NCBI RefSeq assembly: GCF_017591425.1
Contig: NW_024466607.1
Span: forward strand, 17,926,501 to 17,990,500
DNA from: Ochotona curzoniae
Lineage: Eukaryota; Chordata; Mammalia; Lagomorpha; Ochotonidae
Length of the DNA stretch: 64,000 nt
Direction: 5' to 3'
Positions within the stretch are counted from its first letter, which is position 1. Every line of letters begins with the position of its first letter. Made by a program: the position numbers and the translations under genes. Positions 23,061 through 34,279 of the stretch are shown piece after piece. A model generated the notes under the pieces. It did no database searches, was not told the DNA's origin, and saw only the letters and a list, made by a program, of their open reading frames with translations.

Positions 23061-23141
23061 TCAAAGGGTGTGGTTGTCTTTGTTCTTGGTCAGAACCTGC
23101 AAGTAGACCTCATGAAGTGTACTGAGGAAGCTGGAATCATT
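23061..23141 (-). CDS. DCP1A: mRNA-decapping enzyme 1A, exon 10 (C-terminus and stop)
   Basis: Preceded by a pyrimidine tract and AG acceptor (CATCTCTTCCAG). It encodes 26 residues, NDSSFLSTLHEVYLQVLTKN then KDNHTL, and TGA at 23063-23061. This is the last part of the C-terminal trimerization helix region (residues about 539-582), through which DCP1 proteins trimerize and which helps assemble the DCP2/EDC4 decapping complex. The very end reads NHTL where I recall NHNL in human. The phase-0 junction joins exon 9 without any frame problem. Confidence 0.95.
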   Translation of the reverse strand, partial: NDSSFLSTLHEVYLQVLTKNKDNHTL

Positions 23142-23428
23142 CTGGAAGAGATGGTGAAGGTGAGAATGAGAATGTCACATGGAGCTCATCAGAACCTACT
23201 GCCTGGATACCAGTTTAAGAACAGAATTGCACAAAGAATTTGTTCAGCCAATTCCCAGATAATCCCCCCAACTGCAGGCACAGTCAATACTGAAGTTTAC
23301 CTGGGTATCTCCTGTCAGGAGTCTGTGCTCGGGCAGAGGGAAACGTTACTCCCAGTTAGTTATTAAAGAATCTGTACCTTCCTTTATGAAAGAATAAAAG
23401 ATAAAGAGTAAGTTGACACTTCCTGTAC
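23142..23428 (-). other. DCP1A: DCP1A intron 9
   Basis: 287-base intron with donor GTACAG and acceptor TTCCAG. No repeat is recognisable in it. It is the shortest DCP1A intron in the window. Confidence 0.85.
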
Positions 23429-23647
23429 CTTGATCAGATGAATTAGTGTGTCCTGCAGCTGAGCCCTGCTGAGAATAATGGAAGGCTTCCTTGTGTTTTC
23501 TGCTGCTCCGACAGTGAGAGGAGAAGGGGAGCTGGCTTTCCTCTCAAGCTCTATGGACCTTGGAACCGTCTGCTGGAAAACACTTGGGGACAGCAGGACT
23601 GAAGATGCTGCCGTGGTTGTTGCAGTAACGAGTGGGGAGCCTGCAAC
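23429..23647 (-). CDS. DCP1A: mRNA-decapping enzyme 1A, exon 9
   Basis: 73 codons, phase 0 at both ends: acceptor TCCCTTGCAG and donor AAG|GTACAG. It begins VAGSPLVTATTTAASS and ends SRAQLQDTLIHLIK. The first part is Ser/Thr-rich disordered linker. The last 20 or so residues (SIILSRAQLQDTLIHLIK) start the trimerization helix that continues in exon 10. A second AG seven bases into the exon (GTTGCAG) could act as an alternative acceptor but would shift the frame. Confidence 0.95.
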
Positions 23648-24169
23648 CTGCAAGGGAAATGGTCATTTTACATCTAAGTACAGCAGCCAGGTTCAGAGGA
23701 GACACCTGCTAACAGGCAGGAGTAAGAGATGGGAGCAAGGGTAGAGTCAAGAGCGAACTCTTTTGGGTAAGGTAAACATTCAGAAGCACCTGAATATCTT
23801 GTTAGTGAAAGGATGCAAGAATGACCTTGAGTCATTCTGAGAAGCCAAGTCCCAGCACCACAGAAAGGGAGTATGAGTAACAATATAGCGAACACTTTAA
23901 CAACAATACTTTAGCAAATAAGAAAATGTAAGTTTCTTCAGGGAGTGAAGGTGAGGAAATGCCTGGCAGAAGGCCTGAAGATAATGTGAGAAATGATCAG
24001 TTGATGACAATGTGAAATATTTTAATTGGGATAGTAGTCATCCAACTGATAACTACAAGGTGACAACACAAAATGTAAAAATCATAAAAATCTGTACTTT
24101 GTGTACATGTGTATGAATTTGAAAATAGAGTTAAGGGAAGCAGTTCCTTTTGTAATATTCAGTATTTGA

Positions 24170-24194
24170 GGGTACTTCAAAAAGTTTTTGTGTG
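24170..24194. mobile_element. Mariner-like MITE terminus
   Basis: 'gagggtacttcaaaaagttt' matches the outer end I associate with a mammalian mariner-derived MITE. The remainder is not seen: a SINE begins immediately after it. Confidence 0.4.
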
Positions 24195-24479
24195 GGGCCT
24201 GGTGTGATAGCCCGGTGGCAAAATCCTTGCCTTCTAAGTGCCAGGATCCCATACGGGTGCCAGCTGCTCCGCTTCCCATCCAGCTCCCTGCTTGTGGCAT
24301 GGGAAAGCAGTTGAGGATGGCCCAAAGCCTTGGGACCCTGCACTTGCGGGGTGGGGAGACCCAGAAGAGGCTCCAGGCATTGTAGCCCCTTAGGGGAGTG
24401 AGCCAGCGAACAGAAGACCTCTGTATCTCCTTCTCTCCTGGCAAAACCTACCTTTCCAATAAAAATAAATCTAAAAAAA
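24195..24479 (+). repeat. C-repeat SINE
   Basis: 'gggcctggtgtgatagcccg' to 'ccaataaaaataaatctaaa'. The flanks share an imperfect gtttttgtgtg / gtttgtgtgtg duplication. About 40 bases are deleted near the B box, where 'gtgccagctgctcc' joins directly. Confidence 0.9.
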
Positions 24480-24491
24480 CAGTTTGTGTGT

Positions 24492-24803
24492 GGGACCTGG
24501 CATGATGGCTTAATCACTAAGCCCTCACCTTGCAAGTGCCAAGATTCCATATAGTTGCCCATTTGTGTCCCGGCTCCTCAACTTCCAATCCAGCTCCCTG
24601 CTTGTGGCCTGGGAAAACTGTGGAGGATGGTGGAAAGCACTGGGACCCTTCACCCACACAGGAGACCTGGGAAAAGCGCCTGGCTTCAGTTTAGGCCGTT
24701 GCAGTCACTTTCACTTGGGGAGTGTCAAGTAAAGGGAAGATCATTTTGTCTCTCCATATATCTGATCTGATCTTTGCAATAAAAACAAATAAATCATAAA
24801 AAA
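24492..24803 (+). repeat. C-repeat SINE, tandem neighbour
   Basis: 'gggacctggcatgatggctt' to 'caataaaaacaaataaatca'; same orientation as the preceding copy. Confidence 0.9.
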
Positions 24804-24808
24804 TGTAT

Positions 24809-25042
24809 TACTTGGGCTGTCTACACCCACAACTGAGCGCCTGAATTCTCAGCTTCCTATTGTGTCTACCCTGGGAAGGGGCCGCTCAAGGATGTGGCTC
24901 TCTCCCAGCTCCACAGGAGGCCCAGAGTGAATTCCTGACTCTCAGTTCTGGCCTGGCCCGGTCCTGGCCATTGCAGGAATTTGGGGAATGAGCCAGTAGA
25001 TGAGAGCTCTCTGCATGTATATTTACCATAGGGAAAAAAAAA
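24809..25042 (+). repeat. Old C-repeat SINE, head truncated
   Basis: 'ggcccagagtgaattcctga' and 'ggggaatgagccagtagatg' identify the 3' two thirds. The 5' part is heavily altered. Confidence 0.65.
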
Positions 25043-25364
25043 TAAACTAAAAACCAAAACTCCAAAATGTAAAACACAATTTGTCTTTTAGATGGGAATG
25101 TATGCTATGAAAAAAACAAGCTGTACAGACTTTAAAATTGCACCAAAATGAACTAATCCTTGAATCTCTTTTTTCTTGTTTTATATCTGAAAGACAAAAT
25201 TCCTTAAAAATCAATCTGACCTCCACTTCCTAACAGAATATGTTAAAAACCAGTAACAACGCTCTCAATAACTCTCATATGTGATACAATCAATGGAGAT
25301 TTTCTCTTTTTCCTATAAATTATGCCTTCATTCAAACAAAACTATTTCCTGATGACAGGTATAC

Positions 25365-25565
25365 AGAGGGCACTCCTACTGGCTGGTTCACTAGATGGTC
25401 CCAAAGGCCAAACTTGGGCCAGGAACACAGCCATATGTTAGGGACTTCAGCCAGTCTCCCGTCAGTCACCTGAGCTGTCACTGGCCCCCAGAGCTGCACT
25501 GATAGGGAAGCTGGTGCTGGGAGCCACTTCGGGATCTCTCTAGGGACTTTGATGATGCGGGATGC
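25365..25565 (-). repeat. Possible degraded C-repeat SINE
   Basis: 'tggctggttcactagatggt' and 'acttgggccaggaacacag' suggest an antisense copy, but the later half is not convincing. Confidence 0.4.
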
Positions 25566-26101
25566 AGTTATCTTAGCTACCAGGCTAACACCTGCTCCCG
25601 ACCTTGGCACGGTTTTAAACATATAGCTTTTGGGAGCTGAACTACTTAGCTTATTAGCTGGTGTCAAACCAGACTGAGCGCTCAGATTGATCACTATGCA
25701 GCAGGAAGAACAAGCTACAGAAAAGACAGGTTAACGAGGCCCATTGGAGATGTCTCTAGTTTAAATTCTGAGGATGAAGGAACTGGAAAGCAGTGATGTC
25801 AAGGGTAGTAGACATGTAGCAGAGGCCAGGGAGGACACATGTGTGCAGCACGTGGAGGCTGTTATCAGGGCCATGGTACAGGAGAGGGCCAAGCAGGGTG
25901 GTGGCTCTGCCCTGTGACACCCCGGCTCCTCCAGGCTGACACCTTCTTGAGGGGAGAGTTCATCCCTGACTGGACCTGCCCTCTGTGCATGGTCAGGGGA
26001 GATACTGTACACAGAAGGCTGCACCAATGAACCCTGCTCTGCTTGGGAAGCAGCAGCCTGACTGAAACCCCAAAAAGTTTTCAGAGAGAAGGGGGCCTTA
26101 C

Positions 26102-26167
26102 CGGGATGGCACTGGATAACACCTTCGCCTGGGCAAAGACTTCAGGATCCTGGTTTTGTTGCATAGA
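26102..26167 (-). CDS. DCP1A: mRNA-decapping enzyme 1A, exon 8
   Basis: 66 bases encoding SMQQNQDPEVFAQAKVLSSA then IP, phase 0 on both sides (acceptor AAATGTTTCAG, donor CCG|GTAAGG). It is part of the disordered linker between the motif-containing exon 7 and the C-terminal trimerization region. Because it is a multiple of three, skipping it would preserve the frame, so alternative splicing is possible. Confidence 0.95.
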
Positions 26168-26699
26168 CTGAAATGTTTTAAAAGAAAAGATGAACAGATA
26201 TTGGCAAGTGTGAATGAAATGTCCTAATCACTGGTGAAAAATCTTGTTCAGCAGTAACCAATGGTTTAGCTATGAACAAAGCCCTGGATTTCCAAGGGAA
26301 AAAGAGGTGGACAGAAACAGTGATCATGCTACCAACGACTTGACAGTACAAGAGCTTCATGACAGCTCTCCCGCCCCGCGGCTGAAGGCGTGCAGGAGTC
26401 CCTAAGGAACACGTGGAAACCTGTATCACAGAGCTGGGAGCTGCGCAGGCATATTTTTGCTGCTGAGCCTGCAAAGATAAGAGATCTTGGCAACATGAAA
26501 CTTGGTGATAAGGCTGTTTAAACTTGGACAGGTGACAAGGAACAGCTGTGACCAGAATCACCCATCCATATGCTCAACTCTTCATTGTTCACTGGACAGA
26601 GAGAACTGGTTGTAGAGTGAGGAAGACATGAGAACTCTATGAACCCTGCTCCGTAGGTTGGTTACTGCAGGGAAAAGGAAGCGTGTATCTAGGTAAGTA

Positions 26700-26940
26700 T
26701 TCCCTGCCAAGGTAGGCTGAAGCAGGTGCTGTACTCAGGCTGCAGGGGCCAGTGATGAACTTCCGGATTTCCCACATTGGTGCAGGGGCCTAAGGACCTA
26801 GGCAATCGCCCACTGCTTTCCTAGGCAAGTAGCAGAGACCTGGGTTAAAAGTGTAGCAGCTATGACCTGACCTGGTGCTTATATGAGATGCTGGCATTTC
26901 AAGTGGCAGTTTGCCTGCTAATCTACAATGCCAGTTCCAG
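26700..26940 (-). repeat. Old C-repeat SINE
   Basis: 'gaacttccggatttcccaca', 'cgcccactgctttcctaggc' and 'tgcttatatgagatgctggc' occur in antisense order. Confidence 0.6.
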
Positions 26941-26979
26941 TCCCTTTGCTCCAAGTCCCTTAAAGACTTAAGGCTCTGG

Positions 26980-27016
26980 AAAAACAAAACAAAACAAAAC
27001 ACACACACACACAAAA
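26980..27016. repeat. (AAAAC)n and (CA)n low-complexity tract
   Basis: aaaacaaaacaaaac repeats run into a short acacac run. Confidence 0.85.
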
Positions 27017-27340
27017 CTACAATCAACACCCTTAACAGTTTTTCTCAAGCTTTTTTTTCAGTTGATAGAGTCTCATTGTGGCTTTTTAAGATCACCAGGT
27101 GTCCTCCTCTCACTCTTAGGATTCTTTGAACACATTCTCCCCACTCTAGGGAAGACCTAGCTGCCACATCCCTCTAACAGAGGAAACTTCATACCTTCAG
27201 GTCTGGGATGTACTACAGAGGTGCACTTGAGAGTGTGGAGGGAGTTGGGAATGGGAGCTAAAAGTTCAGGATAATTTGGGGATCTGTGGCTATAAATTAA
27301 ATAATTCCTGGAATTGTCAGGCAAAACCCAGACAGACAGA

Positions 27341-27643
27341 GGCTGGCACTGTGGTGCAGTGCACTTAGTCACCATTGAGGACTCCAGCATTTCACATCAA
27401 AGGGCTGGCTGGTGTCCTGGCTGCTCTGCTTCTGATTCGGCTCCCTGCAAACACGCCTGGGAAGGCAGCAGCAGATGACTCAAATGCTTGTGCCACTGCC
27501 CCCTACATGGGAGATCAGCATGGGGTTCCAGTCTCTTGGCTTTGACCTGGCTGTTGAGATCATCTATCATCTGAGAGAACCAATGGACAGAACAATTCTC
27601 TATCTCTCCCTCTATTGCTCTGCCTTTCAAACAAATAAATGGA
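27341..27643 (+). repeat. C-repeat SINE, older subfamily
   Basis: 'ggctggcactgtggtgcagt' head, 'cctacatgggagatcagcat' body, and 'ctctgcctttcaaacaaata' end. The tail type (tctgcctttcaaataaataa) differs from the young copies and resembles the general lagomorph form. Confidence 0.85.
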
Positions 27644-27940
27644 AGCAAACAAAAATTAAGACAAAAACATTTACAATGGATACGCAGGCAACACAAACAT
27701 GGTTATTCATCTGCTATCAGTGGCATAATTTTAGGAAATGAAACTGAACTGCAATATTACCTATCAATTATTTAGTTGTTCAACGGAGGACTTCTCCCTC
27801 CCTTTTCTCCTAGCCCTAATTTCCTTCAAAGGGATAATTCTATTAACTGTATCCTGCCTCACATCAGTTAAAGACCAGGGTCTTCACAGTTCGTTCCACC
27901 CAGATACCCACCCTGCCCACCCCAGCCCTTTGGCCAGTAC

Positions 27941-28699
27941 CTGAAGGGGAGCAAGCACCATGTTGCTCAGGGAGGCTGAGGCTGCTGCTCTCGCTGCTGC
28001 TGTCTTCGAGGGGGGCTCTATGAAGCTTTCAGGTGTGGCCAGCTGGCCAGCTGCTGAGGACAGGCTGGGCGCCACTGCACCTTTCCCAAGTGGCTGTGTC
28101 TGTATTTGGTCATGCTGTGAGGTCAACCTGAGTTTCTGCAGAAGGTCAACGCTTGGGAGGGATGTGCCAGTTGGGTTCGGCACGCTCATTGGGGCCCTGA
28201 AAGGACTCTGGCTGGCAATCAGACAGGGGTGGCTCAGCTCGGGGACAGGCTGGTTCAATAGTGGAGACCTCTGTCTGGGTGTGGTTTTCACTGCCTGTAT
28301 CATAGTGTTGTTCTGAGATAGGCTGGGGGGAATCTGGGCAGCAGGGGTGTCGGCAGGCAGAGTGGGGCTGAGAACGGGGCTCAACGGGATTGTGTAGTTG
28401 GGGGTATGCTTTTCACTGGAGTGTGAGATGGAGGCAGGGGTGATGAGCACCTGGGTAGGGACTTCAGGTTGGACTAAGCGGTGGGCAGCAGAATGGACAC
28501 CCAGGTTTTCTGATGGAAGCCCCCCTCCTGATTGCTCGAAGGAGAACGGTAGGAAGGGGCTGGGTTCTTTCTGGGAGGTCTCTCCTGGCAGCTTCTCCAC
28601 TTCTTCTGAATCCAGACCCATGACTGCTGGCTGTTCCTTTGGCAAAGAAGTTCCAAATAGCTCTTCCACTGTCAGATGTTTGTGGCCAGATGGAGCCGA
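27941..28699 (-). CDS. DCP1A: mRNA-decapping enzyme 1A, exon 7 (large central exon)
   Basis: 253 codons, phase 0 at both ends (acceptor GTTTTTCAG, donor CAG|GTACTG), numbered here as residues 209-461 of a 582-residue protein. It starts SAPSGHKHLTVEELFGTSLP and ends SASLSNMVLAPLQ. It encodes the long Pro/Ser/Thr-rich disordered centre. The SP sites in YTIPLSPVLSPTLP fall at residues 315 and 319; phosphorylation of the equivalent human Ser315 by stress or mitotic kinases has been described. The short leucine-rich motif SVDLLQKLRL (about 391-400) corresponds to the conserved helical motif that DCP1 proteins use to contact decapping enhancers such as EDC3. No frame disruption is seen. A sense-strand SINE ends only about 57 bases upstream of the acceptor. 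Confidence 0.97.
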
Positions 28700-28756
28700 C
28701 TGAAAAACAAATCACACCACTCAGTACAGACATCTCAGGCATACCACTGTAAGCAA

Positions 28757-29083
28757 TTTTTAAAAAATATTTATTTTATTTTTATTGGAAAGTCAGATAT
28801 ACAGAGAGGAGGAAAGACAGAGAGGAAGATCTTCTGTTCACTGATTCACTCTGAAAGTGGCTGCAATGGTTGGAGCTGCACCAATCTGAAGCCAGAACTT
28901 CCTTCAGGTCTCCCACACAGGCGCCAGGGTCCCAAGGCTTTGGGTCGTCCTTGACTGCTTTCCCAGGACACAAGCAGGGAGCTGGATGGGAAGTGGAGCT
29001 GTTGGGATTAGAACTAGTGCCTATGTGGGATTCCGGCATGGGCAAGGCGAGGATTTTAGCCACTTGGCTACCGTGTCAGTTCC
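28757..29083 (-). repeat. Young C-repeat SINE, sense to DCP1A
   Basis: 'tatttattttatttttattg' start, 'gaggaagatcttctgttcac', 'ggtcccaaggctttgggtcg', and B-box complement 'gggattagaactagtgcc'. Its AATAAAAATAAAATAAAT tail points toward the exon 7 acceptor in the DCP1A transcript. Confidence 0.95.
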
Positions 29084-29250
29084 TGTAACCAAAATTCTCT
29101 TCCAGCAACTGAAACAGCAGTAAGGAACAGGACAAATTGAAGAGAGATTATAGGTACTTTTGGCTTGTTCCCCACTCAGCTCCTCAAGTTGATGGAAGAA
29201 AATTTACATGCGTAATGAAACCCAAATTCTAGGCATCTGAGGACTTCAGA

Positions 29251-29535
29251 GGCCGACATCATGGGGTAGCAAGCTAAGCTTCCACCTGTAGCACTGGCAT
29301 CTCATATGGGTGCTGGTTTGAGACCTGGCTGTTCCACTTCCAATTTAACTCCCTGGTAATGGCCTGGGAGAGCAGTGGAGGATGACTCAAATACTTCCGT
29401 CCCAGAACCCATACTGGAAACCCAGAAGAAGTTCCTGGCACTGTGGCCACTTATGGAGTGACCCAGTAGAGAGGAAGACCTCTCTCTCCTTGTCTTCAGC
29501 TCTGCCTTTTGAATAAATAAATAAATAAATAAATG
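29251..29535 (+). repeat. C-repeat SINE
   Basis: 'aggccgacatcatggggtag' to an (AAAT)n tail at 29510-29534. Body 'gtaatggcctgggagagcag'. Confidence 0.85.
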
Positions 29536-29587
29536 TTGGGGGTGGAGGGGGTGGGGAGGAGAAAGCTACATGTTAAAAAAGAGCACT

Positions 29588-30092
29588 TTAAAAAGTTAAT
29601 GGAAAAAGAAATTAAAAGATGATTTTGGGGCCCGGTCGCGTGGCCTAACAGCTAAAGTCCTCGCCTTGAACGCATCAGGATCCCATATGGGTGCCGGTTC
29701 TAATCCTGCAGCTCTACTTCCCATCCAGCTACCTGCTTGTGGCCTGGGAAAGCAGCTGAGGAGGGCCCAAAGACTTGGGACCCTGCACCCGCGTGGGAGA
29801 CCTGGAAGAAGTTCCTGGATCCTGGCTTTGGATCGGCACAGCACCGGCTGCTATGGTCACTTGGGGAGTGAATCATTGGACGGAAGATCTTCCTCTCTGT
29901 TTTTCCTCCTCTCCACATATCTTTAAAAAAAAAAATGATTTTGGTGAAAAAAACCTTTGAAATCTGTATAGTCGCCGCCCCCCCATGCACTGCTATGAAC
30001 TTCCTGAAGATCCCTAAATCCATGAATTTTTGATTGCTTTTGCACCAACATAAACATCTTCGTTCCATTCTCTGGGGATCTTTGAATGACCT
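29588..30092. mobile_element. Mariner-like MITE split by a SINE
   Basis: The left part (29588-29626) reads 'aaaaagttaatggaaaaaga' then 'attaaaagatgattttgg'. After the SINE the element resumes with 'ttttggtgaaaaaaaccttt', and near its right end carries 'gcttttgcaccaacataaac'. These ends are inverted relative to each other around the ggtgcaaaa-type core, as in mariner-derived MITEs. The SINE at 29627-29935 sits inside it, flanked by duplicated atgattttgg. Confidence 0.55.
29627..29935 (+). repeat. Young C-repeat SINE inside a MITE
   Basis: Head 'ggggcccggtcgcgtggcct', 'gccggttctaatcctgcagc', 'gagtgaatcattggacggaa'. A target duplication atgattttgg is seen on both sides. The tail is short ('ctttaaaaaaaaaaatg'). 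Confidence 0.95.
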
Positions 30093-30196
30093 TACTACAC
30101 AGTGAATGCGGCTGACTGTCTCCTGTCAGTAACATATATACAGTGACTGAATACCAACTGAATGAATTGACCTTCCATTTACTAGCTTTTCTGAAG

Positions 30197-30470
30197 AGAG
30201 ATTTATTTACTTTTTACTTGAAGGACAGTTACAAAGAGAGAAGGAGAGATATATTCCTCTGCTGATTCATTCCCCAAATGGCCACACTGGATGGAGCTGG
30301 GCCAGCCCAAAGCCAGGAACCAGGAGCTTTTCTGGGCCCCCCAAGTGGGGTCAGGTCTAAGGATTGGGCCATTTTCCACTGCTTTCCCAGACCATTAGCA
30401 GGGAGCTGGATCAGAAACGGAGCAGAAGAGACGTGAACTGCCTAACCTCGTATAACATGGCACCAGCCTC
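30197..30470 (-). repeat. C-repeat SINE
   Basis: 'agatttatttactttttact', 'tcattccccaaatggccaca' and 'gaccattagcagggagctgg', ending at 'acatggcaccagcc'. Confidence 0.85.
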
Positions 30471-32631
30471 CTACTCACTGATCTCTATAATAAAATAGGT
30501 ACTGCATCTGTGCCTGGGTCCAAATACCAGGTAACACAGTGGAGCAATTAACAGTTGAAAATTAAAAGGGGCCAGTCCTCCTTTCTTCCCCCCAATCACA
30601 GGACCCTTAAGAAAAAGCGAAGTATTTGAGACTGAAATTGCTAAATCTCCACACATCTTATTGAACCGGCTTATGACACTATCACACCCTCATGAAACAT
30701 GCACTACTGCTTTCCACACAAGGCTCCTGCTCCCTCTGACAGCACAGCTGTGGTCACCTGTTTCTCAGGCCCAAATGGCCACAGGTGCCAGTTCCTGTGT
30801 TGGTCAGTGGAGTCAGGCAGCCAGAAGGAGCTCAAGTCCTGATGGCGCTTCTGCTTAGGAGACACATGTGAGCACTGAGAAACACAGGCAGCCTAGCTGA
30901 GGACATGTTTCCTGAAGCATGCGAGCTCCTTACAGACTGTTGGTACTGAAAAAATCAAGGCACTGAAACATGGCCATCAGGTATAGGCAGTGTGTAAGGC
31001 CCTAAAGGACACTGCCACTGAAGCACACGGTGACAGCACCAGCCAGTCACATGTCTATAGGAACACAAATCGATCTTTTCTTATAACAAATGCTTGTTTT
31101 CATTCTTTGGTAAGTAATGGCTAAGTTTACTGGAAACCAAGCATGTGCTGTGACTGTGGGGGAAGGTGGCAAGGGCACCCCTAGAGCAGAGCTGCGTTCC
31201 CAAAGGAGAGAAGGAGGCATCCAGAAGGGGGCTCAGGGTGAAGGGGGAGGTGAGCTGGCACAGAGAGCAGCAACTATGTGCTGCAAACCCTTCAGTAAGC
31301 CAGGGTCAGAGGGTTCACAGGAAGGGGGTGACAAAAAGACCATAACAGCTAGCCAGGATGCAGCGTGTCACACACACTGGGGGACCTGGACTTCAGCCGC
31401 AGGGCAGTGAGCACATGCTCAGGAGAGGCGGCATGAAGCTCTGCATTGCAGGGGATGCATTTTGGCAGCCACCTACATTACAGCATGGGGTGAGCTGGAG
31501 GAGAATTTGGACTAAGGCCCTAGAGGACTCCAGGTTGAGGGAAGGGAGAGAAAAGCAGAGGTCAGTTCAGTGCACATCTGAAGTCTCTGAGACATCTGGA
31601 ACTGGAGGGACTGATTTGGAAGCTACTGGAATACAAAGTGGTAGGATATATTAAGAGAGCAAAAGGCATCAGGAGACTGCAGGGAGAAAGCTTCAGCACA
31701 CACCAAGCATCAAGGGGCAGCAGCCAATACCATGTCTGACTGGCTGTGTAGCCTGTGGAGTTCCAGGTCCCTTGTGGAGCAGAGGGAGCTGGCAGAGGCT
31801 GACATACGTGCAGCCTCCCATCCCACAATGTCAGTATTCACATGACACAGGCAGCAAGCTCCTCCTGCAAGCTTGTACATTCTCACTCACCCTCATCCTG
31901 CCTTGCATCCTCCTGGACCTACATACACAGACAGCAGCACCACCTACACCTACAGATCCACCCAACAGGGCTCTCTCCCAGAGTCCTTCTAGAGGGCTGA
32001 CGTTAGTTTGAGCAGAGTGGGAGCCCCTGCCAGCAGGCCTTCAGGGTAAGGGGTCGGGGTGAGGACCTCCTCTGTTAAGGAGGGATCATGTCAAACAACA
32101 GGGAAAGAGAAAGGAGGCTGGTTGTGAAGCTGCAGGGCACTCCTTCCAGCAGGGGCAACAGTAAGCCAGGGCCACGTACACTTGTGCTCTGCTTGCTGAG
32201 GGGTGCCAGGGACAGGTCAGAGAAGGCAGTGAATAAAAAGGCTGGTAGAGAAGCAGAGTCTCCTCCAGCTGCAAAATGTTCCACCAAGCCACTTTTACTT
32301 CACAAAACATTCAACAGAGGGAACTCTACTAAAATTCTAACATAGTGTTTGGAAGTGCAATGACAAGATGCCTTTGTGTAAGTGACAAAATTCTCAAATG
32401 GAGAATTCAGCCCCTTAATAATGCTGTGGAGTAAGAGTATAGGATTATCCTGTCACAACACTCCCTGGTTTTTGAGTATTTTTTCAGATTCAGAATCTTA
32501 CTTCCAATATAAGATAGCACCAACATCTAATTATAAACTGTGGAAGGAAGGTATAAAAAATTCCTTCATATTTTTACCTTTGAAAAAAGTCACCCACCTC
32601 CCCCACCCAAAAAAAAGGAAATGCACAGCTT

Positions 32632-32838
32632 AGGGCCTGAAATCATATAACCTAGATTCAATTCTCAGCTTTCAATTGGGAAAGTTACATAATCTTTCTA
32701 GCTAGTTCCTCAACTGAAAATTGGGACAACTGCAGTTATCTGACAGAGTGGCTCTGAAAATCAAATTCTTAATATAATGTTTGGTGTCTAATACACATTC
32801 AATAACATGAAACTGGGTTATTATCATCATGTAAACAC
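32632..32838 (+). repeat. MIR element
   Basis: 'agattcaattctcagctttc', 'gttcctcaactgaaaattgg' and 'acacattcaataacatgaaa' follow the MIR order from the exclusion-of-B-box half to the 3' end. Confidence 0.65.
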
Positions 32839-32849
32839 CATATGGTCTT

Positions 32850-33174
32850 TTAAAAAAGATTTATTTATTTTTATTGGAGATGCAGATTACATTTACAAAG
32901 AGGAGAGTCAAACTTAAGATCATCCATCCGCTGGTTCATTCACCATGCAGCGGCAACAGCCAAAGCCGACTGAACTGAAACCAGGAGCTAGGAGCTGCTT
33001 CCAGGTCTCCCATGTGGATCCAAGCGTTGGACCATCCTCAGTGCTTTCCCAGGCCACAGGCAGTGAGCTGGATGGGAAGTGGGCCAGCCAGGATACAAAC
33101 TGGCACCCATATGGGATCCCAGTGCATGTAAGGCAAGGATTTTAGCCAGCCACAAGGGTACCATGCTAGGCCCC
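32850..33174 (-). repeat. C-repeat SINE
   Basis: 'aaagatttatttatttttat', 'ccaggtctcccatgtggatc', 'cagtgagctggatgggaagt', ending 'taccatgctaggcccc'. Confidence 0.93.
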
Positions 33175-33586
33175 ATGTTGGGATATTATAAAGACACCAT
33201 TTTATTCATTCTTATGGAATATCCTATCTCCATAATGCAAAACAGCACCATCAAACGCTGGCACACCGAGGCTGTGTTAACAGAATCAGCCTAATGCAGG
33301 TTCATTAAGGCCCTAGCTATTTCAAACTTGTGGGGAATACTGCAAATCCACTCACAGAAGAGGCAATGAGTTCTCCCTTGGGACAGACTCTTGTCTGGGC
33401 CACATAATGGCCATCAGGTACACAGGTTTCATTTCCTATGCTGGACAGTGCTCTACTCACTTTGGATCTCTGGCATAAACGTCTGCTGACAGCACACAAA
33501 TAATTCTTGATTTACCCATTAAAAAAAAAAAGCTGTATAAAATATACATAATACATTTACCATTTTAACTGTATTTAGCGTAAAAT

Positions 33587-33855
33587 TCAGGGCTTGCACA
33601 ATTGGCAAATCCTCCCATTCAAGTACTAGGATCTCACATGGGCACTGGTTCATGTGTTAGCAGCTCCACTTCCCTTCCAGCTCCCTGCTTGTGGTCTGGG
33701 AAAATAGCCAAGGATGGTCCAAAGCTTTGGACCCTGTGCCTGCGTGAGAAAGCTGGAAGAAGCTCCAACCACTGTGGCTACTTGGGGAGTGAAGCAGCAG
33801 ATGGAAGATTTTTCTTTCTGAAAATCTGCATTTCAAAACAACTTAAAAAAAAACC
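33587..33855 (+). repeat. C-repeat SINE inserted in L1M
   Basis: 'gctccacttcccttccagct', 'ttggggagtgaagcagcaga', A tail. A perfect taaaattcag duplication flanks it (about 33580-33589 and 33859-33868). The head is shortened. Confidence 0.9.
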
Positions 33856-34279
33856 ACACTAAAATTCAGTGGCATTCAGTATGTATGTAACTTTAACTCT
33901 CACTATTATCTCTACAATTTTTTGAATTCATCCCTGTTAAAGAGTAACAGTACACTGTCCCCCATTAATCCCTGACAATTTCTCTATGTTGTTTCTATCA
34001 ATTTCTTGACTTACCTATTCAAGATACTAGCCATCAGTCAATCACATAACCTGGTTTATTTCATTTGGCTTAATGTTTTCAAGGTTTAATCAACTAGGCT
34101 GTACCATGTGTGAGAATTTCCTTCTTTTATGACTGAATAATGTTCCATTACATATATATGGCATCTTGTTTACTTATCTCTTGATAGGCACCTGAATTGA
34201 TTTTAGTTTTGTGGCTAGTGCAGTACTGCTATGAATATTGGTCTAAAAGCATTGTTTGAGTGTCTGTCTTCAATTCTTA

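Larger units (their letters stand above)
23648..26101 (-). other. DCP1A: DCP1A intron 8
   Basis: Donor CCG|GTAAGG, acceptor TTGCAG. It contains three plus-strand C-repeat SINE copies at 24195-25042, a mariner-like MITE terminus at 24170-24194 and a possible degraded SINE at 25365-25565. The rest shows no recognisable feature. Confidence 0.85.
26168..27940 (-). other. DCP1A: DCP1A intron 7
   Basis: Donor CAG|GTACTG, acceptor TTTCAG. It contains an old antisense SINE at about 26700-26940, an A/CA-rich simple tract at 26980-27016 and a plus-strand SINE at 27341-27643. Confidence 0.85.

Noticed and set aside
22484..23366. Open frames overlapping the DCP1A last exon on the plus strand and in the UTR
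   Set aside because: The minus-strand exon 10 explains the conserved stretch; the others are antisense or UTR shadows.
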